A stretch of DNA of 64,000 nucleotides from Liopterus haemorrhoidalis (lineage: Eukaryota > Arthropoda > Insecta > Coleoptera > Dytiscidae), in NCBI GenBank assembly GCA_963971575.1, contig OZ020624.1, forward strand, positions 4,531,001 to 4,595,000, given 5' to 3'. The notes below the pieces were generated by a model, which was not told the origin of the DNA, did not search any database, and was given only the letters and a program-made list of their open reading frames with translations. Shown piece after piece: positions 1 through 11,844 of the stretch; positions within the stretch are counted from its first letter, which is position 1, and every line of letters begins with the position of its first letter. The translations under genes and the position numbers were made by a program.

Positions 1-4
1 CGCT

Positions 5-1093
5 ATGGAGCGTTTCTCGGGAGCAGACCGCGCGTTATGCGTGCAAGAGTTTTACAAAAACGGTGATTCGGCGACTGTAGCGCGTAGAAAATTCTGCAGT
101 ATTCGAGGTTTTCGCCACTTAAATGATGCGCCAAGCATTCCTCTCATTCGACATTGGGTTAAAAAATTTGAAGAGACTGGTACAACGCTGGATAAATCAA
201 AATCCGGGCGACCTAGGTCATCAAGAACGGTAGAAAACGTGGAGAATGTTAATCAGTCTGTTCGTGACGACCCGAACCTTTCAATTCGGAAGCGCGCAAG
301 TGCTTTAAATGTGCATAGATCATCATTACATCGCATTATGCACAAAAACCTAAAGCTGCACCCCTACAAAATTCAATTGGTGCAAGAATTAAAGCCCCAA
401 GATGCCAGTCAGAGGCTTAATTTCGTAAATCAGGTGATTGAGCGACTTTCAACGTTTACCAACATTTTGTTTTCGGATGAAGCTCATTTTCATCTTAATG
501 GCCACGTAAATAAGCAGAACTGCCGCTACTGGAGTGCAACGAATCCGAAACGCAAACATCAGAAACCCCTACATTCGCCTAAAGTGACCGTATGGGCTGC
601 GATGTCGGTGCGAGGAATTATCGGCCCTTACTTTTTTGAAGACGAAAGGGGGCGTGCAGTTACAGTGAATTCAGAGCGTTATGTGGAGATGTTAGACAAC
701 TTCTTGGTACCTGAACTGGAAAACTTTCCTGGCTATAACCAAAGAACATGGTTCCAACAGGACGGAGCAACTTCACACACGTCCAATATGTCTCTGCCAC
801 GTGTTCGTGAAATTTTCTCAGGCAAATTGATCTCCCGGAGAGGTGACATAAATTGGCCTCCACGCAGTCCAGATTTAACCCCTATGGACTTTTTCCTATG
901 GGGTTATCTTAAATCTAAAGTTTACGCCAATAAACCGACTTCACTGGCGCATTTGAAAGAAAATATCCGTCACGAAATGGCAGCCATCCCTGAGTCCACC
1001 TGCCGAGACGTCATAAGTAATTTTACTGTTCGATTAAATGAGTGCCGAGAACGCGAGGGTCTACATTTAGACGATATTATTTTTAAGAAATAA
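5..1093 (+). CDS. Mariner-like transposase, DD41D spacing, intact
   Basis: A 362-residue Tc1/mariner-superfamily cut-and-paste transposase. Residues 1-60 form a helix-turn-helix of the kind found in many insect elements (ALCVQEFYKNGDSATVARRK), followed by a basic SGRPRSSRT linker and a second HTH. The catalytic residues are visible: D in LFSDEAHFHLNG, D in WFQQDGATSHTS, and D in SPDLTPMDFFLWG. I count 41 residues between the second and third, matching the DD41D class (rosa/Visitor-like) rather than the DD34D of classic mariners. The start is the first ATG, shared with the second copy. Nothing in the frame is broken, so the protein could be functional. Confidence 0.93.
   Translation: MERFSGADRALCVQEFYKNGDSATVARRKFCSIRGFRHLNDAPSIPLIRHWVKKFEETGTTLDKSKSGRPRSSRTVENVENVNQSVRDDPNLSIRKRASALNVHRSSLHRIMHKNLKLHPYKIQLVQELKPQDASQRLNFVNQVIERLSTFTNILFSDEAHFHLNGHVNKQNCRYWSATNPKRKHQKPLHSPKVTVWAAMSVRGIIGPYFFEDERGRAVTVNSERYVEMLDNFLVPELENFPGYNQRTWFQQDGATSHTSNMSLPRVREIFSGKLISRRGDINWPPRSPDLTPMDFFLWGYLKSKVYANKPTSLAHLKENIRHEMAAIPESTCRDVISNFTVRLNECREREGLHLDDIIFKK
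660..663. other. No independent gene on the antisense strand of the transposase
   Basis: A short antisense open frame here is a shadow of the transposase coding frame and is not annotated as a gene. Confidence 0.5.
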
Positions 1094-1198
1094 ATCCCCA
1101 AAAAGTGTATTTTAATAATTAATAAACATTGTTTCTATATACGGCTTACTTTTTTTTTAATCGATCCACTAAATATAAAATTTCTTTTGAGACACCTT

Positions 1199-2044
1199 GT
1201 ATATATCTAGTTTGTATCTAGATACTTGTAACTAGATGCATGCAGTGTTTTAAACTGGCCAGAACTGGAAAAACGTGTGCCGTTTTTTGCTCATCTTTTG
1301 AAATTTGAATGTTTCTTTTTTTTCTCATCACTTGAATTTTGAATGACGTTTCCTATTTTTGCTGATTACTTATAAAGTTTATAAGGGCTCGATTAGTATG
1401 GTCTGCCTCAGACGTCAAAATTGTTTGGTACAGCCTTGGCTTCAACTTAAATCTTGGGTTCTTCCAGGATAACTGGAGAAACTGGTTTAAATCATAACGT
1501 GGATTGAGGAGTGAGAATTAAAGGGATAGTTTAATAAAATGTTGATTAGCTTGCATTAAGTGTATATTAAATAAAAAAATTTCATATATTTAAAGTACAC
1601 ACCTTTCTACTTATAAATACGTATATACATATTGAATCTAAACAGATTTTAAAAATTATATAATACATTTCTTGCATACATTTTGAGCTTGGTATATACA
1701 ACTTTTGATAAATTCACCATTTATGCACTTATATACATTATCCTGTCTAGTGGCAATAGCCTACAATGCTCTTCACCAAAAAAAGTACTAGATATATCCC
1801 GATGAACGACAGTTACAATTAATATAACTCATTAAAACTAGTATTGTGAAATCAAATGCATCTTTTTACAAAAATCGGCATCGAAAAGTTAAAAATGGAA
1901 AATCACTTTACGACAAGGACTGAGAACGAAAAAGTACCGTTCATTTTTGTTCGGAACAAAACACAAAAACTATTTTAAAGATTTGGGGGGGGGGGTGATT
2001 AAGCAATTACGAGTGTTTTTAATACAAACTATTTTTAACAAATA
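1199..2044. other. AT-rich intergenic stretch, no gene seen
   Basis: I see no coding sequence. A run of ten G residues at about 1985-1994 is the only notable low-complexity feature. Confidence 0.6.
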
Positions 2045-2046
2045 TA

Positions 2047-2904
2047 CAGGGTGTTTGTTTGAAACGGGGCACCCCAAAAATCTCCTTTATTTGTAAACAT
2101 ACAAAATATCTTCAGAACAAAAGTTAAACTAGACAAAAAGGCCCATCTAAAGGTTACTATAAGAATTCTGAGGCACTTCCGGTTTCACCGGAAATGATGT
2201 CAACTTTTGATCTAGCATAGGGAATCGATAATTTTATATTTTTTTCCTAAAAGTACATTAAATTAGCTTTACAATGACACCAAAAAATCATATTTTTATG
2301 TTAACCATTTCAAAATGGCGACCATTTATTTACAAAATAATAATCAACATAAATTTTACAAAGTTGAACGTAGCAAGCTTTGAAAACAATAAAAAAAAAG
2401 AAACAAAATATCTCTAAAATAAACTGTTTGTCTATTTAGAAATAAAAAACTATTACTTTTTACAATTATTTTACAAAAAAAAAAAAAAATACAAAAAATT
2501 ATTTCATGTTATTTTATATAATAACTAGTTATAACAGTTTATATTAGAGATATTTTGTTTCTTTTTTTGTTTTCAAAGCTTGCTACGATCAACTTTGTAA
2601 AACTTATGTTGATTATTATTTTGTAAATAAATGGTCGCCATTTTGAAATTGTTAACATAAAAAATAACTTTTTGGTGTCATTGTAAAGCTAATTTAATGT
2701 ACTTTTAGGAAAAAAATATAAAATTATCGATTCCCTATGCTAGATCAAAAGTTGACATCATTTCCGGTGAAACCGGAAGTGCCTCAGAATTCTTATAGTA
2801 ACCTTTGGGCCTTTTTGTCTAGTTTAACTTTTGTTCTGAAGATTTTTTGTATCTTTACAAATAAAGGAGATTTTCAGGGTGCCCCGTTTCAAACAAACAC
2901 CCTG
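2047..2904. mobile_element. Foldback element F1 with very long inverted arms
   Basis: The element begins CAGGGTGTTTGTTTGAAACG and ends with its complement, flanked by TA on both sides (2045-2046 and 2905-2906). The arms, roughly 2047-2460 and 2525-2904, are near-perfect inverted copies separated by a short AT-rich centre. No transposase is encoded. Two relatives lie at 41960-42498 (left arm lost) and 53343-54280. The TA duplication suggests mobilisation by a Tc1/mariner-type enzyme. Confidence 0.88.
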
Positions 2905-2906
2905 TA

Positions 2907-3995
2907 TAATTTCTATGAACATCAAATTCTATCAGTTGGTAGAAGGATAAAAAGTTGTACTAGTTTTAGTGAGAGAATGTGGCTGAATAGTAAAGTTCAA
3001 AAGTATTCACATTTAAAGGTTCAATAGAAACCAAATGATATGCACACATTAAGGTCTACCTCCCAAGTCGTATATAAGATGTTAAATAAAATTATATTGT
3101 TTCTTAAAATTTACTTCAAGAGAGGGTTGTTTCAAATGACTTTGCGTCGTGCGATCTTATTTCTGTCATTCAAACAATACTATCCAATTTTTTCACATCG
3201 GGTAATATTCACGAGCGGACTCTAATTCGGGCATAGGGGGTACCTTCTAATATTGCGCCTGCTTTATGGACGTGAATATCCATTGTTTTATTTTTTTAGA
3301 AAAGAGCATCGTAGGCCACAAATTTGCTGCTACCAATGCGTTATATTATAGTTAAAAATATTTATTGGCAATTGCATTATAGACCAGAAATCTTTTAATC
3401 AGAAAAAACATCCAAGAACACTTTTAAAATAAAGAACTAACAAATAAAAATTAAAACAAAAATCATATTGATGTCGTAACAAACCGAATTTATAAACATT
3501 TTTGTGTTGAGTGAATTTTTGCAGATTTCTGGATTTCGAAGGTATCTAGTAGGCTAAAACATGTTTTGCTTCAATCTCCCCAAAGTCAAATTTTTTGGAA
3601 AATTAATGACGATAATTAACGGAAGTTGTAAAACGTTATTACTCTGAATAATTGGTGTCACGTCTTTTTGTAATAGTGGTAGAAAGAGGTTAAAGCTACC
3701 TGCTGTTAAATAAAATATAAGTTTGACAGATATCTTAAGTTAAAAGGTTCATTATTATCGTAAAATTTAGTCTATCATCTTAAGCAGTTGGCACACAATT
3801 TTAAGTTATGTAATTAAATCCTTTAAAAATCCTTTATGAAACTAAAAAATCAGCTGTGTCCACCACAAGACCGACCAGCAACGCAAAGTACTATATCAAA
3901 AAATGTGTCAAATAAAAGTTGTTAGTTATTGCTTTTATAGCATTTTTGTTAAATAATTTTTTTCTCTGATTATTTATAATGCGAATATTTCTCTG
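2907..3995. other. Intergenic; short HINE terminus near 3500-3545
   Basis: No gene is seen. At about 3505-3545 the sequence (GAATTTTTGCAGATTTCTGG) resembles the reverse complement of the 3' end of the HINE-like repeats found at 43-58 kb. Confidence 0.45.
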
Positions 3996-3999
3996 TTGT

Positions 4000-4050
4000 G
4001 AAATATTCGCAAAAATCTTAAAACCGACATGAGTAAACCCCCATTTCTAG

Positions 4051-4126
<76 letters not shown>

Positions 4127-4300
4127 GGTCTGGCTGTCGGTCCGTGTACACGTGCAGAGCAAATTCGGCTAAAAGGATTTTTATGAAACTTGATATTTAA
4201 GCTTTTGACATCAGTGGCACGAGTTGATCAACTTTTGGTAAAAATCGGTTAACTAGAAATAGGAGTTTACTCGTGTCGGTTTTAAGATTTTTGTTGAGAA
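4000..4300. repeat. GTCT microsatellite inside an inverted-repeat element
   Basis: About 90 bp of TGTC/CTGT repeats (4050-4140) are flanked by inverted arms: CTTAAAACCGACATGAGTAA at 4018 and its complement near 4265-4290. A related copy at 62690-63075 shares the right flank (GTGTACACGTGCAGAGCAAA). This architecture resembles Helentron-associated interspersed elements (HINE/DINE-1/mini-me), which carry GTCT-type microsatellites. No protein is encoded. Confidence 0.7.
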
Positions 4301-4697
4301 TTCTATCCCTTGTCAGTATACAAAGCTAATCATCGAATTTGCTTTCAGTGTTCCAGCAACCAATTGAAAGAGTATTCAGTCTTGTAAATTCTTTTTAGAC
4401 AGAAGAAAAAAGTAGGATGCATGTCAATACATTAAAAGCAGTCATCTCAATAAAAGTAAATTCGAAAGTTGTTTGGATTTCTACGATAAAATATCCAAGA
4501 ATAAAGTTTTTCTGGAAAAAAATCACAAATCTAAAAAGTATTCGTATAAGTAAAATTTCTTTCTTGTAATATTGTTTGTAATTATTAATGTTTTTATCTG
4601 TGGCTTATGAATAAATAATTTGATAAAACGATTTTTTTTTATTTGTCCCGGTTTATGATTTTCAAAGTCACCTTAGAAATGGATAGAGAACGTCTTA

Positions 4698-5775
4698 GGC
4701 TACGGTTACAGTGGAAGCGTGTTCGCCCGAAGTACAGTTCGGGCGTATTAGCGCGTAAACGGGCATATTCGCCCGTATACGAGCGACTAGATAGGCGGTG
4801 TTTAGTTCTAGCAGTTATTTTAATGAAAAAAAAAAATAAATAAATGGGATATATGTATTAAGAATGCCACAAAAAATGACATTTTAAAATTATATTAACC
4901 TTAACCAAAAAATGTTTATTGGAAGTATGAATTACAAACCTTAAACAAAACGGCCAAAAAGTACAATTCAAACGATGAAAGTAACTAGATTGCAAAATCT
5001 AGTTCCGCCTAAACGTTTGGAATAGCGTATAATGCTCCAATTTCTTAGTAATATAGAAAATATCAAGAATGTTTGCATAATAAAGCAGGTTAATTTTGAC
5101 ACAATTCACCTTTGAGTAATTTTATATATATTTTTTTCTTCATTACATTAATTTAAAAAATACATCACTGTTATTCACGTACCACCAAGTCTTCTTTCAG
5201 GTACCACTAGTGATACGCGTACCACCGGTTGAGAACCACTGGTGTAAACCATTCATATGTTGTTTTGTTTTTTATTATGTTTAGAATATGTAAAAAATAA
5301 ATATTTCTCCTTATCGCTAACTTTTAATTCAGTCGCCACTTCATCCCATAATTTACGTGATTGATCAATGGTAAGTTTTACATTTTTGATCCCATAACGA
5401 TCTTCGATCAAAAACTAATAATATTAATTTCTCAATATTCATTTTGTAGACACAGACTGTACCACAGAGCAAGTAAAACAAGTGGACTGACTGTACGGAG
5501 ATAAGAACTGTAGGTAGAACGCATACTCGCGCGAACAAAACAAACAATTTTGAATTCAGCTATTCGGGCGATTTACAATACACAGATGTGTACTTCTACA
5601 CGCTAGAAATAGTCGCTCGAATGCGGGCGAGTACGAGCGTAGTTCGCGCGATTGATAAGCTTCTACAGTACCTAAAAACCTGTGTATTTCTACACGCTTT
5701 TATCAGTCGCGCGAATGCGGGCGAGTACGAGCGACTTACTGTTCGGGCGAACACGCTTCCACTGTAACCGTAGCC
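4698..5775. mobile_element. Harbinger-type MITE, copy 1 of a tandem pair
   Basis: The 1078-bp element has terminal inverted repeats GGCTACGGTTACAGTGGAAG... flanked by TTA on the left (4695-4697) and TAA on the right (5776-5778). A 3-bp TTA/TAA target duplication is characteristic of PIF/Harbinger transposons. It has no transposase. It contains the remains of other repeats: half of the 400-bp MITE family ending near 5030 and a hAT-like terminus near 5220 (GGTTGAGAACCACTGG). The subterminal region is rich in palindromic TTCGGGCG and GCGCG words. Confidence 0.82.
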
Positions 5776-5778
5776 TAA

Positions 5779-6861
5779 GGCTACGGTTACAGTGGAAGCG
5801 TGTTCGCCCGAAGTACAGTTCGGGCGTATTAGCGCGTAAACGGGCATATTCGCCCGTATACGAGCGACTAGATAGGTGGTGTTTAGTTCTAGCAGTTATT
5901 TTAATGACAAAAAAATAAATAAATGGGATATTTGTATTAAGAATGCCACAAAAAATGACATTTTAAAATGATATTAACCTTAACCAAAAAATGTTTATTG
6001 GAAGTATGAATTACAAACCTTAAACAAAACGGCCAAAAAGTACAATTCAAACGATGAAAGTAACTAGATTGCAAAATCTAGTTCCGCCTAAACGTTTGGA
6101 ATAGCGTATAATGCTCCAATTTCTTAGTAATATAGAAAATATCAAGAATGTTTGCATAATAAAGCAGGTTAATTTTGACACAATTCACCTTTGAGTAATT
6201 TTATATATATTTTTTTCTTCATTACATTAATTTAAAAAATACATGAATACAATACTGTTATTCACGTACCACCAAGTCTTCTTTCAGGTACCACTAGTGA
6301 TACGCGTACCACCGGTTGAGAACCACTGGTGTAAACCATTCATATGTTGTTTTGTTTTTTATTATGTTTAGAATATGTAAAAAATAAATATTTCTCCTTA
6401 TCGCTAACTTTTAATTCAGTCGCCACTTCATCCCATAATTTACGTGATTGATCAATGGTAAGTTTTACATTTTTGATCCCATAACGATCTTCGATCAAAA
6501 ACTAATGATATTAATTTCTCAATATTCATTTTGTAGACACAGACTGTACCACAGAGCAAGTAAAACAAGTGGACTGACTGTACAGAGATAAGAACTGTAG
6601 GTAGAACGCATACTCGCGCGAACAAAACAAACAATTTTGAATTCAGCTATTCGGGCGATTTACAATACACAGATGTGTACTTCTACACGTAGAATTAGTC
6701 GCTCGAATGCGGGCGAGTACGAGCGTAGTTCGCGCGATTGTTAAGCTTCTACAGTACCTAAAAACCTGTGTATTTCTACACGCTTTTATCAGTCGCGCGA
6801 ATGCGGGCGAGTACGAGCGACTCACTGTTCGGGCGAACATGCTTCCACTGTAACCGTAGCC
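5779..6861. mobile_element. Harbinger-type MITE, copy 2 of a tandem pair
   Basis: The 1083-bp direct repeat of the preceding element is nearly identical over its length and separated from it by only TAA. The right flank is TTA (6862-6864). A small insertion (GAATACA near 6244) distinguishes it from copy 1. Small open frames here reflect GC-rich repeat words and are not genes. Confidence 0.82.
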
Positions 6862-7239
6862 TTAGAGAGAAGAGAAGATTTGAGACGAAGATTCAACAAC
6901 AATTAGAATACGTATTTGAAAATATATTAAATTAAACTGTATGTAAATAATATGTAGATTTTAACCGAAAGGTATAAATAAAAGCTAACTAACTTCAAAA
7001 AAATGTATTCTCTATAACGACTTGAAAGTATTTTTACTGACAAGGGTTCAGAGTGTCTTCAATTTTGATTTCGGTTCTTTACTGTTGAGATATCTGTAGC
7101 TCGGACTATAATAAAAATAAAAATATTTCACTCTTACATTCAAGTTGTACTTTCAAATTTTTTCCCATCTTGCTTATACGTCGCGTTTTCGAAAAACAAC
7201 GTGTTCCCTCTATTTTGTTATACCTTGTATATTTCGAGC

Positions 7240-7425
7240 GGTGTATTTTAGTCTCATTATTTTTCCTATATACTGGTCAAAGAATTTTATATGCATGTCA
7301 AATTTCAACTCCATGTCAAACCGTTTGGCCACAATTTCTAACGTATAGACACATGAGTTACGGTATAAAGCTTTCTTGGTTATTCCTACGAAATCCTGAA
7401 AACAACAAGATCCATTCATTAAGTG
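7240..7425 (-). repeat. HINE-like repeat fragment (5' part), reverse orientation
   Basis: The reverse complement of the conserved 5' part of the HINE-like family is recognisable: the words around CAAACCGTTTGGCCACAATT and the terminus CCTACGAAATCCTGAAAAC. It is diverged and truncated, and its microsatellite is lost. Confidence 0.7.
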
Positions 7426-7535
7426 CAACGATCCCTAACCTAAGATACATGGGCCGCGTTCTGCACGTAATTATGTTTAACAATTTCTTTATGAATAGAA
7501 CTTTCAAAAAGATTTTTTTCTAAATACAAAATATA

Positions 7536-9123
7536 CACTACCGACAGAAAGTTTGAGGCAGGTACTGAATTTTTAGAAATAGCTAAATAAATAAACCTTT
7601 TCAAGTCAAATTTGTACTTTAATTATTATGGTAACACGAATTAAACATTTTTTTTCAACAATTTCAAATTAAAAATACATTTTGCTTAAATTTTTGTTTC
7701 ATCAAAATAACCTCCTCGATTCTTTATTACGGCTGCACAGATCTTCGGCATACGATTAATTAATCTACGCAGTGTTTCGGGTTGTATTGCGTTCCATTTT
7801 ACTTGCAACATGTTCCAAAGGTTTTCTATAGAAGACGGCTGCTGTTTTCGTACATTTCTGTCAAGATCTTCCCATAGTAACTCGATTGGGTTAAGATCTG
7901 GTGACTGTGGTAGCCATTCCATTATTTCTAGAACTTGAAGACTTTCAAGTTCTTTTAAATAGTTTTTACAGATTTTGCTGGTATGTTTTGGATCATTATC
8001 ATGCATAAAAACATACTGATTGGAAAATAATCTCTCACCAGATGGTAGTACTTGATGCTCTAAAATATCTTTATAAATTTCTTTTGTCATTATTCCCTCG
8101 ATTCTATGTAAAATTCCAACGTTTTCTCCACCAACACATCCCCAAACAGTGACAGATCCACCCCCATGTTTTACTGTTGGTACCAAACATTCTTCAGAAT
8201 ACTTTTCTCCCGCATATCTTCGAACGAAAACACGGCGTTTTGAACCGAAAAGTTCAAATTTTGACTCATCTGTCTAAAGGACGTTCTTCCATTGTTCGAT
8301 TGACCAATTTTTATGTTTTCTAGCCCAGTTTAACCTTTTTGTCGTATTAAATGGTCTTAATAAGGGTTTACGAGCGGCTACACGCCCATGTAAGCCGAAT
8401 TGCTTCAGTCGATCTTTGACAGTGGAAGTGCTAATCTTAACATCATTGAACTGATTGTACACAGATCTGATTTTTTCGGCGGTGTACCTTCTATTTGATA
8501 GGGAAATCTTTTTTATTTCTCTATCCTGTAATTTACTAGTTTTTCTAGGTCTCCCAGAGCATTTTTTACTTGCATGGGCACCATTTTCTTCGTATCGTTG
8601 CAATGTCCTTTGCACACAACATCTTGAAATTTTCATTTTTTTTTGCAATTTGGACTTGCGAATAACCTTCTTCGTGATAAACGAGAATTCTTTCTCTTTC
8701 GGCAGTGCTTAATTCTACACGCTTACCCATATTTAATTGTAAAATAAAATTTCACTTTTTTTAATAAATTATTATTATTTTTTTTTAAATATGTTTTTAA
8801 CGAAAAAAAAAAGATTTTTTTTAAAACTAAATTAATTATAACCGAAGTAAAACACAGTAATGGTACAGTTTTTTGTGTTCTAATTGAATACTCAAGTATA
8901 AATGTACTATGTATAATGTATAATGTTTATTTTATAAATAAGCAAGTTAATGCCTATTGTTGATTGAAATATGCTGGACTGGTCTAAACTTGTTACTGAT
9001 ATACTAAAATCATAAATTAAAACATAAAGACACTCATTGAAGTCAAGAAAATAAACAATTTGAATATATTTATACCTTGAAAGTATAAATTCATAACCTG
9101 CCTCAAACTTTCTGTCGGTAGTG
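7536..9123 (-). mobile_element. Tc1-like element, DD38E type, inactivated
   Basis: The inverted termini CACTACCGACAGAAAGTTTG (7536) and its complement ending at 9123 are flanked by TA on both sides. The 1588-bp length is typical of Tc1-like elements. The minus-strand transposase has one frameshift and one nonsense change. Confidence 0.92.
7686..8730 (-). pseudogene. Tc1-like transposase (DD38E), broken by frameshift and nonsense codon
   Basis: Translation starts at ATG 8730-8728 (MGKRVELSTAERERILVYHE). A run of nine A at 8637-8645 shifts the frame by one base. The frame then stays open from IAKKMKISRC to WKNVL, where TGG has become TAG (8276-8274), and continues TDESKFELFG to a TAA at 7688-7686. 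Seen: paired N-terminal HTHs, a GRPRKTS linker, and the catalytic D in TDESKF, D in HDNDPKHTS and E in DLNPIELLW. The last two are 38 residues apart, as in the DD38E (Intruder) class, against 34 in classic Tc1. With two lesions it should be inactive. Confidence 0.9.
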
Positions 9124-9125
9124 TA

Positions 9126-9820
9126 TGTTTAAAATTTAGTTTTTATTCATTTTTGTATTTTTTTTAAATAAAACATATTTTTCGGATTTTATATTTTTAA
9201 TATATTTTTTTCTCATCTTAAAAAAAACTATTTTTTTTTTATTCAATTGTAATTCAAATAAAAAAATTTCTGGTCTTACCAAGTGTCAAGTATAATGAAT
9301 AAATTAAATTTTAACTGATTTTTAATGTAAAACTTCTTCTATTAATAATTCATAATATTTTTTTCTAATTAACTAGATAATCCATATACTGAACACTTGG
9401 CAAATGTTCGAAAAATGTCACACAAAAAATTGTAAAAAATAGTAGTAATATTTTGGATTAGATGTGTATTTTGTTATAATGGTATTTGTAGGGCCAATGG
9501 AAGGTATCTGACTCCATAACAACATCTTGTGTACGCCAATGTGTTTTTAAGAAAAGAAAAAATGACGCATTAGTCTTATAAATTTTTTTTTTTTTTTTAA
9601 ATTCTTGGAATGTAAGCTCTTTCAGGTGATTTAATACTGGGGTTCATGGTAATATATTTGGTTGTAAACCCAGACCAACTATATCTGATAACTCTAGAGA
9701 ATCATTTTAAATGTGCCCAATTTTTTTGATTTGAAAGCCTTATATTTGTGAAAACTAATTAAGATATTTTAAAAAGCAAAAATTTTTATAAAACTTATCT
9801 TTTTAGGCTTTTAAATGATG
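9126..9820. other. AT-rich stretch, no gene seen
   Basis: I found long T and A runs but no coding sequence or clear element ends. Confidence 0.55.
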
Positions 9821-9822
9821 TA

Positions 9823-10227
9823 CAGTCTGTTCCAAACGGTTAAGCGGAACTAGATTTTGCAATCTAGTTACTTTCATCATTTAAATCGTGCCTTTCGGCC
9901 TTTTTTTTAAGCTTTGTAAATCATACTTACAATAAACATTTTTTGGTTAAGGTTAATATCATTTTAAAATGTCATTTTCTTTATATTTTGATTTTTTGTG
10001 TCATTCTTAATACAAATTTCCCATTTATTTAATTTTTGTCATTAAAATATCTAAAAAAAATATTTAATTTTGACATATGTCATTCGTTTCAATGGTTTCA
10101 TTGTTGGAATTTTAAATTTTGACATCCCAACGTGAAAAATGAAATAACCCAAGCAAGGTCTCTTCTCGCGACAACCTAAAAGAACTAAATTCCCATTTAG
10201 TTCCGCTTAACCGTTTGGAACAGACTG
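9823..10227. mobile_element. 400-bp MITE family, copy M1
   Basis: The 405-bp element with termini CAGTCTGTTCCAAACGGTTA and the complement is flanked by TA. Just inside the left end lies a short palindrome, CTAGATTTTGCAATCTAG. It is non-coding. Its ends and TA target suggest mobilisation by a Tc1/mariner-type transposase. Confidence 0.87.
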
Positions 10228-10648
10228 TATAAATTATTTAAATTTGATACTTTCTTTTGGTTAAAAATACGAATTTTAGAATTAATTTTAAAATACATTA
10301 TTAATAGATCAAAACGAAATAAAACTATAAAAATTATATATCAAAGTAAAGCTTAAGAGTTGTAGTTTAATATGCTTTTTTGTTTTTTAAAAAGTTTTCT
10401 TTAGTTTTCGAGATATGTGAATTTTTAATTTTTTAAACTTCAAAACTTTTTAAATTTTGGTGCGATAATTCTGTTGATAGATGATTTCAAAACCTTATTT
10501 CTCGAGAACCAAAAGAGATATTTTAAAAAACAAAAAATTGTTAAAAACTACAATTTTTAAGCTTCTGATTGATGTATAAAGAATTTATTGCTACTTTGGT
10601 TTGAGTTAAACATTTTTTTATATAATATATAAATATTTGAGTTAAATA

Positions 10649-11046
10649 TAGTCTGTTTCTTTGGTTTAAGCGGAACTAAATGGGAATTTAGTTCTTTTAG
10701 GTTGTCACGAAAAGGGAACTTGCTTAGTTTATTTTATGTTTTATGTTGGCATGTGAAAATTTTAAATTTCAACCGTGAAACCATGGAAATTAGTGACGTT
10801 TATTATAAAAAATACATTTTTACATTTTTTTAAGACAAAAAAAAATGAGAAATTTGTATTACGAATGACACAAAACATCAAAATGTAATGAAAATGACAT
10901 TTCATGATGACAGTCAACTTAACCTACAATTTGCAATGTAAGTATGATTTACAAAGCTTGAACAAAATAGTCAAAAGCCTGATCCAATCGTTAAATTTTA
11001 CTAGATTTCACGATCTAGTTCTGTTTAAACATTTGGAATGGATTAT
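10649..11046. mobile_element. 400-bp MITE family, copy M2, inverted relative to M1
   Basis: A diverged copy in the opposite orientation to M1, with recognisable GTCTGTTTCTTTGG and AACATTTGGAATGG ends and the shared GGAACTAAATGGGAATTTAG segment. Confidence 0.8.
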
Positions 11047-11070
11047 TGAGAATAAATATTACCTATAGAG

Positions 11071-11327
11071 TAGGGTGACAATTCGTCCCGCATTTTAACA
11101 TTTTGTCCCGCATTAAGATGCATCCCGCAAAAGTCCCGCGTTTTAACATTTTGTCCCGCATTGTCCCGCAATTGGATTTGGGAGGTGAGGACCTTTTTTT
11201 TGCTCTTCACTTGGATTTGAGAGGTGAAGACATTTTTTTGCTCTTCTGCTCTTCATTTGGATTTGGGAGGTGAGGACCTTTTTTTTGCTCCGTCCCGCAT
11301 TGCATTCTTAAGAAAATGGTCACCTTA
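11071..11327. mobile_element. Small hAT-type element with perfect 8-bp duplication
   Basis: The 257-bp element starts TAGGGTGAC and ends GTCACCTTA, flanked on both sides by CTATAGAG (11063-11070 and 11328-11335). An 8-bp duplication is the hAT hallmark. The interior is made of short repeated words (TTTTGTCCCGCATT and TTGGATTTGGGAGGTGAGGA). It is non-coding. Confidence 0.9.
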
Positions 11328-11335
11328 CTATAGAG

Positions 11336-11840
11336 GCGCTGTTGTCGCTTACAAAATGGTGATTTGAATAGAATACTTTTGACATTTGCCATTTGATACA
11401 CAACAATTCTCATTGCAGTTAATTTTCTGTTGCGATTTTAAAGACATTTTATTAAAGTTTTCTTCACTTTAACATATACAAACAATGCAATTAAATAAGC
11501 TACATCCAACAAAATCCTATTCCGTTAAGTTCCACAATATTCCACTAGGCGTCACTTCAGTTATTGTCAGTTCTCAATAGGCATATTACGGTAAAAATAA
11601 TCTGAACGTAACGTCTTTTACAGATTAACAGTTGGCAATCCTGTACAGTGTTGGTTAGTTGTTCTGACATTTCAGCTTTCATTAATTATTGGTATTTAAT
11701 TATACTTTATATCATACAATTATATATCATACCCCCTGAAAACATACGTGTTGAATATACTGCACGATAAGGGACACATTTTTATTTAAAAAACGTGGCA
11801 ACATTGTATCACGTGATATTATTAGGTAACTATAATATTC
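11336..11840. other. Intergenic, no gene seen
   Basis: There is no recognisable coding or repeat structure beyond AT-rich sequence. Confidence 0.5.
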
Positions 11841-11844
11841 AGCC

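Larger units (their letters stand above)
1..1198 (+). mobile_element. Mariner-like element (DD41D type), left end cut by window edge
   Basis: The element carries an intact transposase at 5-1093 and ends at 1198 with the inverted terminal repeat ATTTCTTTTGAGACACCTT. The same terminus occurs at both ends of the second copy at 47736-49043. The left terminal repeat falls before base 1. An intact frame and high similarity to the second copy point to recent mobility. Confidence 0.92.

Noticed and set aside
3974..4162. Open frame of repeated Asp-Arg-Gln-Thr residues (and a similar one at 62709-62930)
   Set aside because: It is the translation of a GTCT microsatellite inside a repeat element.
5596..6840. 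Several 60-83 codon frames on both strands
   Set aside because: They lie in two near-identical Harbinger-type MITEs and arise from palindromic GC words; none resembles a protein family.
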